Under the pieces are notes generated by a model that was given only the letters and a program-made list of their open reading frames with translations, was not told the DNA's origin and did not search any database. Source: Kytococcus sedentarius DSM 20547 (GTDB lineage Bacteria; Actinomycetota; Actinomycetes; Actinomycetales; Dermatophilaceae). Taken from it: a DNA stretch of 64,000 bases. The DNA lies in the NCBI RefSeq assembly GCF_000023925.1, contig NC_013169.1:1426001-1490000 (forward strand), written 5' to 3'. The position numbers and the translations under genes were made by a program. Below are positions 22,451-31,683 of this stretch, in pieces. The number at the start of each line of letters is the position of its first letter. The stretch's first letter is position 1.

Positions 22451-25312
22451 ATGTCCAGTCCCTCCGACCGCTTCGCGGCCGCCAAGCGCCGTGCCCGCCA
22501 CCCGCACCTGCAGGACTTCCTGATGGGGCAGCCGTTCCAGCTGGACGACTTCCAGGTCACGGCCTGCGAGGCGGTGGAGGACGGCAAGGGCGCCCTGGTG
22601 GCTGCCCCGACCGGTGCCGGCAAGACGGTGGTGGGGGAGTTCGCCGTCCACCTGGCCCTGGCCACCGGGCGCAAGTGCTTCTACACCACCCCCATCAAGG
22701 CCCTGAGCAACCAGAAGTACCACGACCTGGCACAGGAGTACGGCGAGGCCAACGTGGGCCTGTTGACCGGCGACAGCTCCGTCAACGGCAACGCGCCCGT
22801 GGTGGTGATGACCACCGAGGTGCTGCGCAACATGCTCTACTCCGACTCCTCCACGCTCGCGGGCCTGGGCTTCGTGGTCATGGACGAGGTGCACTACCTC
22901 GCCGACCGCATGCGCGGCGTGGTGTGGGAGGAGGTGATCCTGCACCTGCCGGACGACGTGCAGGTGATCAGCCTCTCGGCCACCGTGAGCAACGCCGAGG
23001 AGTTCGGCGCCTGGCTCAAGCAGGTGCGTGGGGACACCGAGGTGGTCGTCTCCGAGGTGCGCCCGGTGCCGCTGTGGCAGCACATGATGGTGGGCAACGA
23101 CCTGTACGACCTGTTCCCGGAGGGCGGTGTGGGCGCCCGGCGCGGCTCTGCCTCCGCGGTGAACCCCGAACTCATGGCCCGGCTGCGCACCGCCCAGGCC
23201 GAGCGCACCGCCTGGCACCGGGAGGACTCCGGGGGACCGGCCGGCCGGCGCGGACGGGGGCGGCGCGGCAGCGGCCGGGCTCGCGACGACCACCGCGATC
23301 ACGGAGGTCCCTCCCGCGGGGGCCCGCCCACGCGTGGCACCGGCACGCCCTCGCGGACGCAGGTGGTGCAGGCCCTGCACGCCGACGGGCTGCTGCCGGC
23401 CATCGTGTTCATCTTCTCCCGCATCGGCTGCGACTCCGCGGTGCGCCAGCTGCTGGCCTCCGGCACACGCCTCATCAGCGACGAGGAGGGCGAGGCGATC
23501 CACGACGAGGTGGAGGCCCGCGTGCTGCAGGTGGCGCCCGAGGACCTCGGCGTCCTGGGCTACCACGACTTCGTCGAGGGGCTCACGAACGGGTACGCCG
23601 CCCACCACGCCGGCATGCTGCCGCTGTTCCGCGAGATCGTGGAGGAGCTTTTCGCCGCCGGGCGCATCCAGTGCGTGTTCGCCACCGAGACCCTGGCGCT
23701 GGGGGTCAACATGCCCGCACGGACGACCGTCATCGAGAAGCTGGTCAAGTTCAACGGCGAGAACCACGCCGACCTCACGCCGGCCGAGTACACGCAGCTC
23801 ACGGGACGGGCCGGTCGCCGCGGGATCGACGTGGAGGGCCACGCCGTGGTGCTCTCCGGGCCGCGCGTCGACCCCACCCACGTGGCCGGCCTGGCCTCCA
23901 CGCGCACCTTCCCGCTGAAGTCGTCCTTCCGCCCGTCGCCGAACATGGCGGTGAACCTGGTGGAGCGGATGGGGCGACAGTCCGCCCGGGAGCTGCTCGA
24001 GGAGTCCTTCGCCCAGTTCCAGGCCGACCGCGCGATGGCGGGCCACTCCCGCGCCGTGGACCGCAACACCGAGGCGATCGAGGGCTACCGGGAGGCCATG
24101 GAGTGCCACTTGGGTGACTTCTCCGAGTACGCCGACCTGCGCCAGCAGCTCGCCCAGGCGGAGAAGGACGCCGCCAAGCGCCGCGGCGCCGCCCAGCGCG
24201 CCCAGGTGGAGCTCGTGCTCGGCGAGCTCGTGCCGGGCGACGTGGTCCGCATCGGCACCGGGCGTCGCGCCGGCCGCGCGGTGGTGATCACCGGCACCCA
24301 CGGGGTCAGCCGCAAGCACGAGGACGTCGCCCTGGTGACCGATGCGGGGCGCCTGCGCACCGTCGTGGCCACCGACCTCGACGAGCCGCCGGTGGTGCAG
24401 GGCCGGGTACAGGTGCCCTCCCGTTTCAACCCCCGCAAGCCCAAGGACCGCAAGGACCTCGCCGCCACGATGCGGGCGAAGGTGCCCGACGCCGACCCGC
24501 CCCCCGGGCGGGGGCGGGGCACCGCACACGACGATGCCGGCACCGCGGCCCCGGCCGAGGACCGGGCACACAGGGGGCTCGACCGCATCGACGAGCTGCG
24601 GGCCGCCCTGAAGCGCCACCCCTGCCACGCCTGCCCGGACCGGGAGGAACACGCCCGCTGGGCGGCCCGCCTGCACACCCTGGAGCGTGAGACCGCCGGC
24701 CTGCAGCGCAAGGTCGCCCGCCGGACGCACACCGTCTCGCGCGCGTTCGACCGCACCTGCAGCCTGCTGGCCGAGTGGGGCTACCTCACCGAGGACGGGC
24801 AGGAGGTCACCGAGGCCGGGCGCATCCTGCAACGCACGTACACCGAGAAGGACCTGCTCGTGGCCGAGTGCTTGCAGCGCGGCACCTGGCAGGGGCTGGA
24901 TGCCGCCGAGCTGGCCGCCATCGTCTCGGTGATCATCCACGAGCCCCGGCGCGGGGAGGTGACGATCAACCCGACCATGCCCACCGAGCGGGTGGACCGC
25001 GCCTACGAGGGCGTGATCGACCTGTGGTCCCGCATCGAGGACTCGGAGATCGAGCACCAGCTGCCGCCCACCGCGCAACCGGACGCGGGGATGGCGTGGA
25101 TGATGCACAAGTGGGCCTCCGGCGCCCGGCTGGAGATGGTGCTGCGCGACTCCGAGCTCTCCGCCGGGGACTTCGTGCGCCGCGCCAAGCAGGTGGTGGA
25201 CCTGCTGGGTCAGGTCGAACTCGCGGCGCCGCACGCGTCGGTGCAGGGCACGGCCCGCAAGGCGATGAACCAGGTGCTGCGCGGCGTGGTCGCTGCCGAC
25301 CGCCTCGACTGA
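22451..25312 (+). CDS. helY: Ski2/Mtr4-like DEAD-box RNA helicase (HelY type)
   Basis: A 953-residue helicase. Walker A APTGAGKT is at about residue 54; GFVVMDEVHYLADRMRG (DEVH), SLSATVSN and YTQLTGRAGRRGID (motif VI) follow. A variable Arg/Gly-rich insertion (about 240-300) precedes the second RecA domain, and the C-terminal 450 residues match the DSHCT-type region of Ski2/Mtr4 proteins. It probably unwinds structured RNA. TAGGGT (22439-22444) ends six bases before ATG. Its stop lies three bases from the convergent exonuclease stop. Confidence 0.88.
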   Translation: MSSPSDRFAAAKRRARHPHLQDFLMGQPFQLDDFQVTACEAVEDGKGALVAAPTGAGKTVVGEFAVHLALATGRKCFYTTPIKALSNQKYHDLAQEYGEANVGLLTGDSSVNGNAPVVVMTTEVLRNMLYSDSSTLAGLGFVVMDEVHYLADRMRGVVWEEVILHLPDDVQVISLSATVSNAEEFGAWLKQVRGDTEVVVSEVRPVPLWQHMMVGNDLYDLFPEGGVGARRGSASAVNPELMARLRTAQAERTAWHREDSGGPAGRRGRGRRGSGRARDDHRDHGGPSRGGPPTRGTGTPSRTQVVQALHADGLLPAIVFIFSRIGCDSAVRQLLASGTRLISDEEGEAIHDEVEARVLQVAPEDLGVLGYHDFVEGLTNGYAAHHAGMLPLFREIVEELFAAGRIQCVFATETLALGVNMPARTTVIEKLVKFNGENHADLTPAEYTQLTGRAGRRGIDVEGHAVVLSGPRVDPTHVAGLASTRTFPLKSSFRPSPNMAVNLVERMGRQSARELLEESFAQFQADRAMAGHSRAVDRNTEAIEGYREAMECHLGDFSEYADLRQQLAQAEKDAAKRRGAAQRAQVELVLGELVPGDVVRIGTGRRAGRAVVITGTHGVSRKHEDVALVTDAGRLRTVVATDLDEPPVVQGRVQVPSRFNPRKPKDRKDLAATMRAKVPDADPPPGRGRGTAHDDAGTAAPAEDRAHRGLDRIDELRAALKRHPCHACPDREEHARWAARLHTLERETAGLQRKVARRTHTVSRAFDRTCSLLAEWGYLTEDGQEVTEAGRILQRTYTEKDLLVAECLQRGTWQGLDAAELAAIVSVIIHEPRRGEVTINPTMPTERVDRAYEGVIDLWSRIEDSEIEHQLPPTAQPDAGMAWMMHKWASGARLEMVLRDSELSAGDFVRRAKQVVDLLGQVELAAPHASVQGTARKAMNQVLRGVVAADRLD

Positions 25313-25315
25313 GGG

Positions 25316-26266
25316 TCAGTCCAGCGCGGGCAGTCCCAGCGCGTCCAGCAGCCGTCCCACGGGGCTGCCGAGGTCGTAGCGGTCGACCAGGTCGCGCACG
25401 GCCGCGGCGTCGAGCAGCGCGGTGGGCAGGGCCATGGCGGCCTCGTCGAGCTCCACCGGGGCGTCCCGGGCCACGTCCACCACCTGCGGGGCGGCCGCGA
25501 GGTACTCCCGCCCCTCCTCCAGCCGCGTCCGGCGGGCGCCCTTGAGGCGGTCGTCGCCGCGGTCCAGGGCCTCGAGCACCCCGGCGAGCGAGCCGAAGGT
25601 GTCCAGCAGCTGCACGGCGGTCTTCTCCCCGATGCCCTGCACGCCCGGCAGACCGTCCGAGGGGTCGCCGCGCAGCACGGCCATCTCCGCGTAGGCGCGC
25701 CCCGAGGCCAGCCCGTACTTCTGCACCAGCCAGGACTCGTCCACCAGGTCGGCATCCCGCACCCCGCCGCGCGCGGTGTAGAGCACGCTCACCCCCGCGG
25801 CGTCGTCCACGAGCTGGAAGAGGTCGCGGTCACCCGTGACCACCTCCACCGGGCGTCGTCCGGCGGTGCGCTCGACGAGGGTGCCGATCACGTCATCGGC
25901 CTCGTAACCGGCCGCGCCCACCCGGGCGATGCCGAGGGCGGCCAGCAACTCCACGATCACGGGCACCTGCGGCACCAGGTCCGCCGGGGTGTCCTCGGTG
26001 GTCCCCGTGGTGTCGCCGGCGGCCAGGCGGTGCTGCTTGTAGCTGGGGATGGCCTCCACCCGGAAGGCGGGGCGCCAGTCGTCGTCCCAGCACATCACCA
26101 GGGCCGCGGGGCGGCGGTGGGCGATGAGGGAGGCCGTCATGTCCACCAGGCCGCGGATCGCGTTGTTCGGTGGTGCGTCGGCCGAACGCCGCCGGTCGGG
26201 CACCCCGTGGAAGGCCCGGTAGTAGAGGCTCGCGGCATCGATCAGCATCAGCGGTCCGTCGGTCAC
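25316..26266 (-). CDS. 5'-3' exonuclease of the PolI/FEN family
   Basis: A 316-residue stand-alone nuclease like the N-terminal domain of DNA polymerase I. Acidic metal-binding motifs are visible: LMLIDAASLYYRAFHG, AAGYEADDVIGTL, VEVVTGDRDLFQLVDD, then the helix-3-turn-helix LRGDPSDGLPGVQGIGEKTA. It probably removes RNA primers or flaps. GTG 26266 follows TAGTCT (complement of 26273-26278) by six bases. It is divergent from the Lrp gene; the two promoters lie within 65 bases. Confidence 0.88.
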   Translation of the reverse strand: MTDGPLMLIDAASLYYRAFHGVPDRRRSADAPPNNAIRGLVDMTASLIAHRRPAALVMCWDDDWRPAFRVEAIPSYKQHRLAAGDTTGTTEDTPADLVPQVPVIVELLAALGIARVGAAGYEADDVIGTLVERTAGRRPVEVVTGDRDLFQLVDDAAGVSVLYTARGGVRDADLVDESWLVQKYGLASGRAYAEMAVLRGDPSDGLPGVQGIGEKTAVQLLDTFGSLAGVLEALDRGDDRLKGARRTRLEEGREYLAAAPQVVDVARDAPVELDEAAMALPTALLDAAAVRDLVDRYDLGSPVGRLLDALGLPALD

Positions 26267-26328
26267 CCGACCAGACTAGGACAGCCGGCACCAGGGTGGC
26301 CCGGCGCGCACCCCCTAGGCTGTCCGCC

Positions 26329-26799
26329 GTGAGCAGCCAGCCCCTCGACGCGACCGACCGCCTGATCATCCAGCACCTGACCCGGGACGGGCGGATGAGC
26401 TTCACGGACCTCGCGCAGAAGGTGCACCTGTCCACCTCGGCGGCCCACCAGCGGGTGAAGCGCCTCGAGGAGAACGGCATCATCCAGCGGTACGCGGCCG
26501 TGGTCGACCCCGAGGCCGCCGGTCTGCCCATCACCGCGCTGCTCTCGCTGACCCCCTTCGACCCCGGCGCCCCGGACGACGTGCCCGACCGGCTGCGCCA
26601 CCTCACCGAGATCGAGGCCTGCTGGAGCGTGGCCGGCTCGTCCAGCTACGTGCTGCTGGTCCGTGTGAGCCGCCCGGCCGTGCTCGAGGAGCTCATCGCC
26701 ACCATCCGGTCCACGGCCCGCTGCTCGACCACCACCACGATGGTGCTCACCACGCCCTGGGAGAGCCGCCCCGCCTTCGGGGGCAGCACGCCGGCCTGA
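26329..26799 (+). CDS. Lrp/AsnC-family transcriptional regulator
   Basis: A 156-residue regulator. The N-terminal helix-turn-helix is LDATDRLIIQHLTRDGRMSF then HLSTSAAHQRVKRLEENGII, and the C-terminal RAM ligand-binding domain runs from about 70. Such proteins form octamers and respond to amino acids. The start is taken at GTG 26329, because TAGGCT (26316-26321) lies seven bases upstream and the family normally starts near the LDATD segment. The target genes are unknown. Confidence 0.87.
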   Translation: MSSQPLDATDRLIIQHLTRDGRMSFTDLAQKVHLSTSAAHQRVKRLEENGIIQRYAAVVDPEAAGLPITALLSLTPFDPGAPDDVPDRLRHLTEIEACWSVAGSSSYVLLVRVSRPAVLEELIATIRSTARCSTTTTMVLTTPWESRPAFGGSTPA

Positions 26800-26810
26800 G
26801 CCGGGCGCGC

Positions 26811-27302
26811 TCACCCCTGACGGATGTCCGCCAGTCGCCCGCCGGTCGCCTCGAGCAGGGACGATGGGGTGATCTCCACGTCGAAGCCCCGGCGCCCGCC
26901 GGAGACGAAGACCGTGTCGTGGTCCTCGATGCGGCGGTCCACCAGCATCGGCAGGCGGGTCTTCTGCCCGAAGGGGGAGATGCCACCCACCACGTACCCG
27001 GTGGCGCGCTCGGCCGCGGCGACGTCCGCCATCGAGACCCGCTTCACGCCCAGCTCGCGGGCGATGGCCTTGGTGTCCAGCCGGTCGGCCACCGCCACCA
27101 CCCCGACGGCCAGCTGGGTGGCCCCCTTGCCGCCACCGTCGACCACCAGGGTCTTGAAGATCCGCTCGGGCTCGATGCCCAAGGCCTCGGCGGCCTCCTC
27201 GCCGTAGCCGTCCACGTCGTCCTCGTGGCCGAAGGCGTGACCGGTCCAGGGAACGCCGGCGGCGTCGAGGGCGAGGGTGGCCGGGGTCGTGGGGATCCTC
27301 AT
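26811..27302 (-). CDS. ybaK: YbaK-family Cys-tRNA(Pro) deacylase
   Basis: A 163-residue editing enzyme that removes mis-attached cysteine from tRNA(Pro). The conserved RIFKTLVVDGGG (catalytic Lys) and the later VGGISPFGQKTRLPMLVD are diagnostic of the YbaK/ProX fold. It is convergent with the Lrp gene (11 bases apart) and divergent from the amidohydrolase. ATG 27302 is preceded at six bases by GAGACT, a weak -10-like box. Confidence 0.9.
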   Translation of the reverse strand: MRIPTTPATLALDAAGVPWTGHAFGHEDDVDGYGEEAAEALGIEPERIFKTLVVDGGGKGATQLAVGVVAVADRLDTKAIARELGVKRVSMADVAAAERATGYVVGGISPFGQKTRLPMLVDRRIEDHDTVFVSGGRRGFDVEITPSSLLEATGGRLADIRQG

Positions 27303-27349
27303 GCCGCGAGTCTCCCAAACCGGCGGCGCGGATCGCGCAGACTGTCCCG

Positions 27350-28918
27350 ATGCAGCCCATCGTCCTGCGGAACGTGACCACCTGGAATCCCGACGCGCTG
27401 CCCAAGCCAGGGCAGACGATCGTCCTCGAGGCGGGGCGGGTGGCCTGGTGCGGACCGAGCACGGCGGCGCCCGACACCTCCTCGATGGTGCACGCGCGCA
27501 CCATCGAGGGGGAGGGATGCCTGGTCACCCCGGCCTTCGTCGACGCCCACGCGCACGTCTCGGCCACGGGGGAGGTGCTCGGCGGCGCCGACCTCTCGGG
27601 GGCCCGGAGCGTCACCGAGGCGCTGGACCTCATCGCGGCCGCGGCGGCCCGCCAGCCGGGGGCGCCGATCTTCGCCCACTCCTGGGACGAGACCCACTGG
27701 GCCGAGAACCGGGCCCTGACCTCGGCCGAGCTCGACCGCGCCTCCGGGGACGGCGTGGTCTACGCCCCGCGGGTGGACCTGCACGCCGTCTGCGTCTCCT
27801 CGACCCTGGCCGCCGTCGCCGGGGTGTCCACGAAGGACGGGTGGGACGGCATCGGCACGGCAACCCGCGCCGCGCAGGACGCGGTGGTGCAGGCCTGGGC
27901 GGCCTCCGTCGGCCCCGAGGCGCGGCGTCGCAACATCGACCTCGCCCTCGCCGCGGCCGCCCGGGCCGGGGTGGGGACCGTGCACGAGATGGGGGCGACC
28001 AACCTCACCAACCAGGAGGACGTGCGGGACGTGGTGCTCGCCGGGGGCAACGGCCTCCCGCGCACGGCGGCCTACTGGGGCGAGCTCGTCGAGGACCCGG
28101 TGCGGGCGGGGAACCTCCGCGACGCCCTGGGGGTGGTGGGGCTCGGCGGCGACATCTACCTCGACGGCAGCTTCGGGGCCCGCAACGCCGGCCTGCTGGA
28201 GCCCTACACCGACGCGCCGGACACCACCGGCGACCTCTACCTGACCGTCAGCGAGGTCGCCGCCCACCTGGTGGCGTGCACCCTCGCCGGGGTGCAGGGG
28301 GGATTCCACGCCATCGGCGACGCGGCGATCGAGGTGGCCGCGGACGGGCTCGAGCAGGCGGCCGCCGAGCTCGGCGACGACGCCGTGCGGGCGGCGCACC
28401 ACCGCATCGAGCACGCGGAGCTCCCCTCGCCCCGCGCGATGCGGATCTTCGCCCGGCTGGGTGTCACCTGTTCCATGCAGCCCATGTTCGAGGGGCTCTG
28501 GGGCGGCCCGCTGGAGCTCTACCGGCTGCGGCTGGGGGAGCGGTGGCAGCGCACCAACCCCTGGCGCACGCTCGACGAGCTCGGGGTGCCGGTCTGCTTC
28601 GGGTCGGACTCGCCGGTGACGCCCTGGGACCCATGGGGCGCACTGCGGGCGTGCGTGCGACCGCAGAACCCCGGCGGGTTGCTCACGGCCCCCCGGGCGC
28701 TGTCCCTGCACACCACGAGCGGATGGGGTGCGCTCGGCCGGCAGGGGGGAGTCGTCCGCCGCGGCGGGGAGGCCGACCTCGTGCTCTGGGACACCCCGGT
28801 GGGCTCCGTGGCCCCCCGCGAGCTGGACGACTGGGTGGCCGACTGGGACACCCCGACGGCCGTGGTCACCGTGGTGGACGGGCACGTGGCGCACGACGCC
28901 GGAATTCCCTCGGTGTAG
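27350..28918 (+). CDS. YtcJ-like metal-dependent amidohydrolase
   Basis: A 522-residue hydrolase of the amidohydrolase superfamily. AFVDAHAHVSA holds the HxH metal ligands, GGFHAIGDAAIE and HHRIEHAE the later histidines, and FGSDSPVTPWDPW the catalytic aspartate. The layout matches the N-substituted formamide deformylase/YtcJ group; the substrate cannot be predicted. CAGACT (27338-27343) ends six bases before the ATG. A strong inverted repeat follows the gene. Confidence 0.82.
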   Translation: MQPIVLRNVTTWNPDALPKPGQTIVLEAGRVAWCGPSTAAPDTSSMVHARTIEGEGCLVTPAFVDAHAHVSATGEVLGGADLSGARSVTEALDLIAAAAARQPGAPIFAHSWDETHWAENRALTSAELDRASGDGVVYAPRVDLHAVCVSSTLAAVAGVSTKDGWDGIGTATRAAQDAVVQAWAASVGPEARRRNIDLALAAAARAGVGTVHEMGATNLTNQEDVRDVVLAGGNGLPRTAAYWGELVEDPVRAGNLRDALGVVGLGGDIYLDGSFGARNAGLLEPYTDAPDTTGDLYLTVSEVAAHLVACTLAGVQGGFHAIGDAAIEVAADGLEQAAAELGDDAVRAAHHRIEHAELPSPRAMRIFARLGVTCSMQPMFEGLWGGPLELYRLRLGERWQRTNPWRTLDELGVPVCFGSDSPVTPWDPWGALRACVRPQNPGGLLTAPRALSLHTTSGWGALGRQGGVVRRGGEADLVLWDTPVGSVAPRELDDWVADWDTPTAVVTVVDGHVAHDAGIPSV

Positions 28919-28940
28919 TTCAGCTGCCGGCCATGTGCCC

Positions 28941-28974
28941 CTGACCTGCGCAAACGCACGTTTGCGCAGGTCAG
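28941..28974. terminator. Perfect 16-bp-arm inverted repeat after the amidohydrolase gene
   Basis: CTGACCTGCGCAAACG and its complement are separated only by CA. The A/T-containing centre and 16-base stem make it the longest hairpin of this kind in the window, but no T-run follows. It probably ends the amidohydrolase transcript; an operator is possible. The rest of the gene-free stretch 28975-29201 is less GC-rich and holds nothing I can identify. Confidence 0.6.
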
Positions 28975-29213
28975 AGCGGGATTGACTGAGCCAGTGGACA
29001 GGGTAGTTTCTGCCCATCACCGAGGCGTTCGCACAGCGAGCATCCGGTGTCGTGAGAACCGCGCTCAGTAGAAAACGTGGACGCTTCGGCACCCAGCCGG
29101 ACCGCCCGCGGCCCCAACGGCGCGGTTCTCGCGGTCACCCCGCCGAGGTCCAGCCGGCGACGGGCCGGGAGCCCCAGCACGGCGCAGCCAGCGTCGCGGC
29201 CTAGACTCCCGGC

Positions 29214-30815
29214 GTGGTCGCCCTCCTCCAACGCCTTCTCGCCGCAGTGCTGGGGGGAACCCTTCTCTGGCTCGCCTTCCCCGATGCGGGTCTCTGGTGG
29301 GCCGCGGCCCCCGGCGTCGCCCTGGTCACCCTGGCCACCCGCGGCGCCCGCCTCGCCACCGGGGGACTGGTCGGGCTCACCGCGGGCCTGGCCCTCTTCG
29401 TGCCGCTGCTGCGGTGGTCGGGCATCTACGTGGGCGCCGACGCCTGGCTGGCCCTGGCCGGCTTCGAGGCGATCTACCTCATCGGCATGGGCATCCTGCT
29501 GGTGGCCGTGCAGCGGTGGACCTCCCGCTTCTCGTTGCCGGTCGAGGCCGCGCTGCTCCCGCCGTTGGTCGGGGCCAGCTGGGTGGTGCAGGAGTGGGTG
29601 CGCTCGACCATCCCGTGGGGCGGTTTCTCGTGGGCCCGGCTGGCCTTTTCGCAGGCCGAGGCCCCCACGCTGGCCGCCGTGCGGTGGGTGACCTCCGCCG
29701 GCCTCAGCGCCTGGGTGGGCGCCATCGGCGGGCTGCTCGCGGTCACCGCGGTCTGGGTGGCACGGCGTGCGCGCACCCGGAACGAGCCGGTGGCCGTGCC
29801 CGTCGGCGCACTGGCCGCCGCCGGGGTGCTCACCTTCGGCCCGCTCGTGCTGCCCGTGTCGCCACCGACCGGCGCCTCGCTGGACGTGCTGGCCGTCCAG
29901 GGGGACGCCCCGCAGAGCGGTTTCCGGTTCAACGAGAACGCCCGGGAGGTGCTCACCAACCACACCACGCTGGTGCACCGCGCGGCCGAGGAGGTCGAGG
30001 CGGGGGAGCGCCCCGCACCGGACGTGGTGTTCCTGCCGGAGAACGCCTCGGACGTGGACCCCACCCGCGACGAGGAGGCCGCCGGTCTGCTGGCGGAGGC
30101 CAGCTGGGCCATCGACACCCCGATGCTGGTGGGCGCGATCCTGCGCGAGCCCAGCCCGATGGTGTCGAACTCGGTGCTGCAGTACCTGCCCGGACAGGGC
30201 CCGGTGGCCCGCTACGACAAGCAGCACCCGGTGCCCTTCGGCGAGTGGATCCCACACCGCGACCTGTTCCGCCGCATCACACCCAAGGTCGACCTGGTGC
30301 CCCGGGACTTCGCGGCCGGTGACCAGATGGGCGTGATGGACGTGCCCACCGACTCCGGCGACCTGCGCGTGGGCATGGGCATCTGCTTCGAGGTGGCCTA
30401 CGACGACCTCATGCGCATCCCCGTGGTGCAGGGCTCCGAGCTCCTGTTCATCCCCACGAACAACGCGAGCTTCGGCATCACCGACCAGTCCACCCAGCAG
30501 CTGGCGATCAGCCGGGTGCGGGCCATGGAGCACGCCCGATCGGTGGTGCACATCAGCACCGTCGGGGTGAGCGCCCTGCTCGGCCCGGACGGCAGCATCC
30601 TCTCCTCCCCGGACGGTGGTGAGCCGCGCGGGACCGAGCTGTTCGAGCCGGCCCTGTTGTCCGCCTCGGTGCCGCTGAACGACGGGCTCACCCTGGCCAC
30701 CCGGTTGGGCAATTGGCCCACCTGGGTGCTGGCCGCCCTCGTGCTGCCCGCCGGGGTCGCGGGACTGCTACCGCCCTCAACCCGCCGGGGGAGGGCCGCG
30801 GAGGAGCGGGCATGA
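29214..30815 (+). CDS. lnt: Apolipoprotein N-acyltransferase
   Basis: A 533-residue membrane enzyme that adds the third acyl chain to lipoproteins such as the FKBP and CapA-like ones in this window. About six N-terminal helices precede a nitrilase-type periplasmic domain (about 225-490) with the catalytic Glu in VVFLPENASDV, Lys in RYDKQHPVPFGEW and Cys in GMGICFEVAYDDL, followed by a last helix. TAGACT (29202-29207) lies six bases before GTG. The polyprenol mannose synthase gene follows, as expected: the two are fused in mycobacteria. Confidence 0.92.
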   Translation: MVALLQRLLAAVLGGTLLWLAFPDAGLWWAAAPGVALVTLATRGARLATGGLVGLTAGLALFVPLLRWSGIYVGADAWLALAGFEAIYLIGMGILLVAVQRWTSRFSLPVEAALLPPLVGASWVVQEWVRSTIPWGGFSWARLAFSQAEAPTLAAVRWVTSAGLSAWVGAIGGLLAVTAVWVARRARTRNEPVAVPVGALAAAGVLTFGPLVLPVSPPTGASLDVLAVQGDAPQSGFRFNENAREVLTNHTTLVHRAAEEVEAGERPAPDVVFLPENASDVDPTRDEEAAGLLAEASWAIDTPMLVGAILREPSPMVSNSVLQYLPGQGPVARYDKQHPVPFGEWIPHRDLFRRITPKVDLVPRDFAAGDQMGVMDVPTDSGDLRVGMGICFEVAYDDLMRIPVVQGSELLFIPTNNASFGITDQSTQQLAISRVRAMEHARSVVHISTVGVSALLGPDGSILSSPDGGEPRGTELFEPALLSASVPLNDGLTLATRLGNWPTWVLAALVLPAGVAGLLPPSTRRGRAAEERA

Positions 30816-30888
30816 TGGGATGTCCCGACCACCTGCCGGTGTTGACACCGGTGACCGCACCCCGACCTGTGATGGAGAACGAGGACCC

Positions 30889-31683
30889 GTGAGCCAGTCG
30901 ACCCCCGGGCGGACGCCCCTGCAGCGCGTCGCCGTGCTGATCCCCACGTACAACGAGGCCGAGAACCTCGAGTGGATCGTCGGACGGGTGCGTGCGGCGA
31001 CCCCGCAGGTGGACGTCGTCGTGCTGGACGACAACTCGCCGGACGGCACGGGGGAGATCGCCGACCGCCTGGCGGCCGCCGACCCGCAGGTGCACGTGCT
31101 GCACCGCAAGGGCAAGGAGGGCCTCGGGCGGGCCTACCTCGCCGGCTTCGAGTGGGCCCTCGCGCAGGGCTACGACGCCGCGGTCGAGATGGACGCCGAC
31201 GGCTCCCACCAGCCCGAGCAGCTCCACCTGCTGCTCGAGGCAGCGGACGCCGGCGCCGACGTCGTGCTGGGCTCCCGCTGGATCCCCGGCGGCAGCGTCG
31301 TGAACTGGCCGCTGGACCGCAAGCTCATCTCCCAGGCCGGCAACCTCTACATCAAGATCGCTCTCGGCATGCCGCTGAACGACGCCACCGGCGGCTACCG
31401 CGTCTACCGGGCCTCGGCGCTGCGCGCCCTGGACCTCTCCACCGTCGACTCCGTGGGCTACTGCTTCCAGGTGGACATGGCCTGGCGCGCCGTCCGCGGC
31501 GGTCTGCGGGTGATCGAGGTGCCCATCGAGTTCGTCGAGCGGGAGCGCGGCAACTCCAAGATGGACTCCTCCATCGTCAAGGAGTCCCTGGTGCGCGTCA
31601 CCCGCTGGGCGCTGGAGCACCGCTTCGGCCAGGTGCAGCGCGCCCTGGGCCGCGGTCCCGGGCAGGACGTGACCTCCCGGTGA
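30889..31683 (+). CDS. ppm1: Polyprenol monophosphomannose synthase
   Basis: A 264-residue GT2 glycosyltransferase that transfers mannose from GDP-mannose to polyprenyl phosphate, the donor for lipomannan and protein mannosylation. AVLIPTYNEAENLEWIV is the nucleotide-binding start, VVVLDDNSPDGTGEIAD follows, and VEMDADGSHQPEQL holds the DxD-like motif. GGAGAACGAGGA precedes GTG 30889. It is downstream of lnt and overlaps fxsA by four bases (GTGA), forming an lnt-ppm1-fxsA operon. Confidence 0.9.
   Translation: MSQSTPGRTPLQRVAVLIPTYNEAENLEWIVGRVRAATPQVDVVVLDDNSPDGTGEIADRLAAADPQVHVLHRKGKEGLGRAYLAGFEWALAQGYDAAVEMDADGSHQPEQLHLLLEAADAGADVVLGSRWIPGGSVVNWPLDRKLISQAGNLYIKIALGMPLNDATGGYRVYRASALRALDLSTVDSVGYCFQVDMAWRAVRGGLRVIEVPIEFVERERGNSKMDSSIVKESLVRVTRWALEHRFGQVQRALGRGPGQDVTSR

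Noticed and set aside
21515-25234. A 1239-codon open frame on the - strand opposite tatC and helY
   Set aside because: It is a GC-bias shadow: low-complexity Gly/Arg/His composition, no domain, and fully antisense to well-supported genes.
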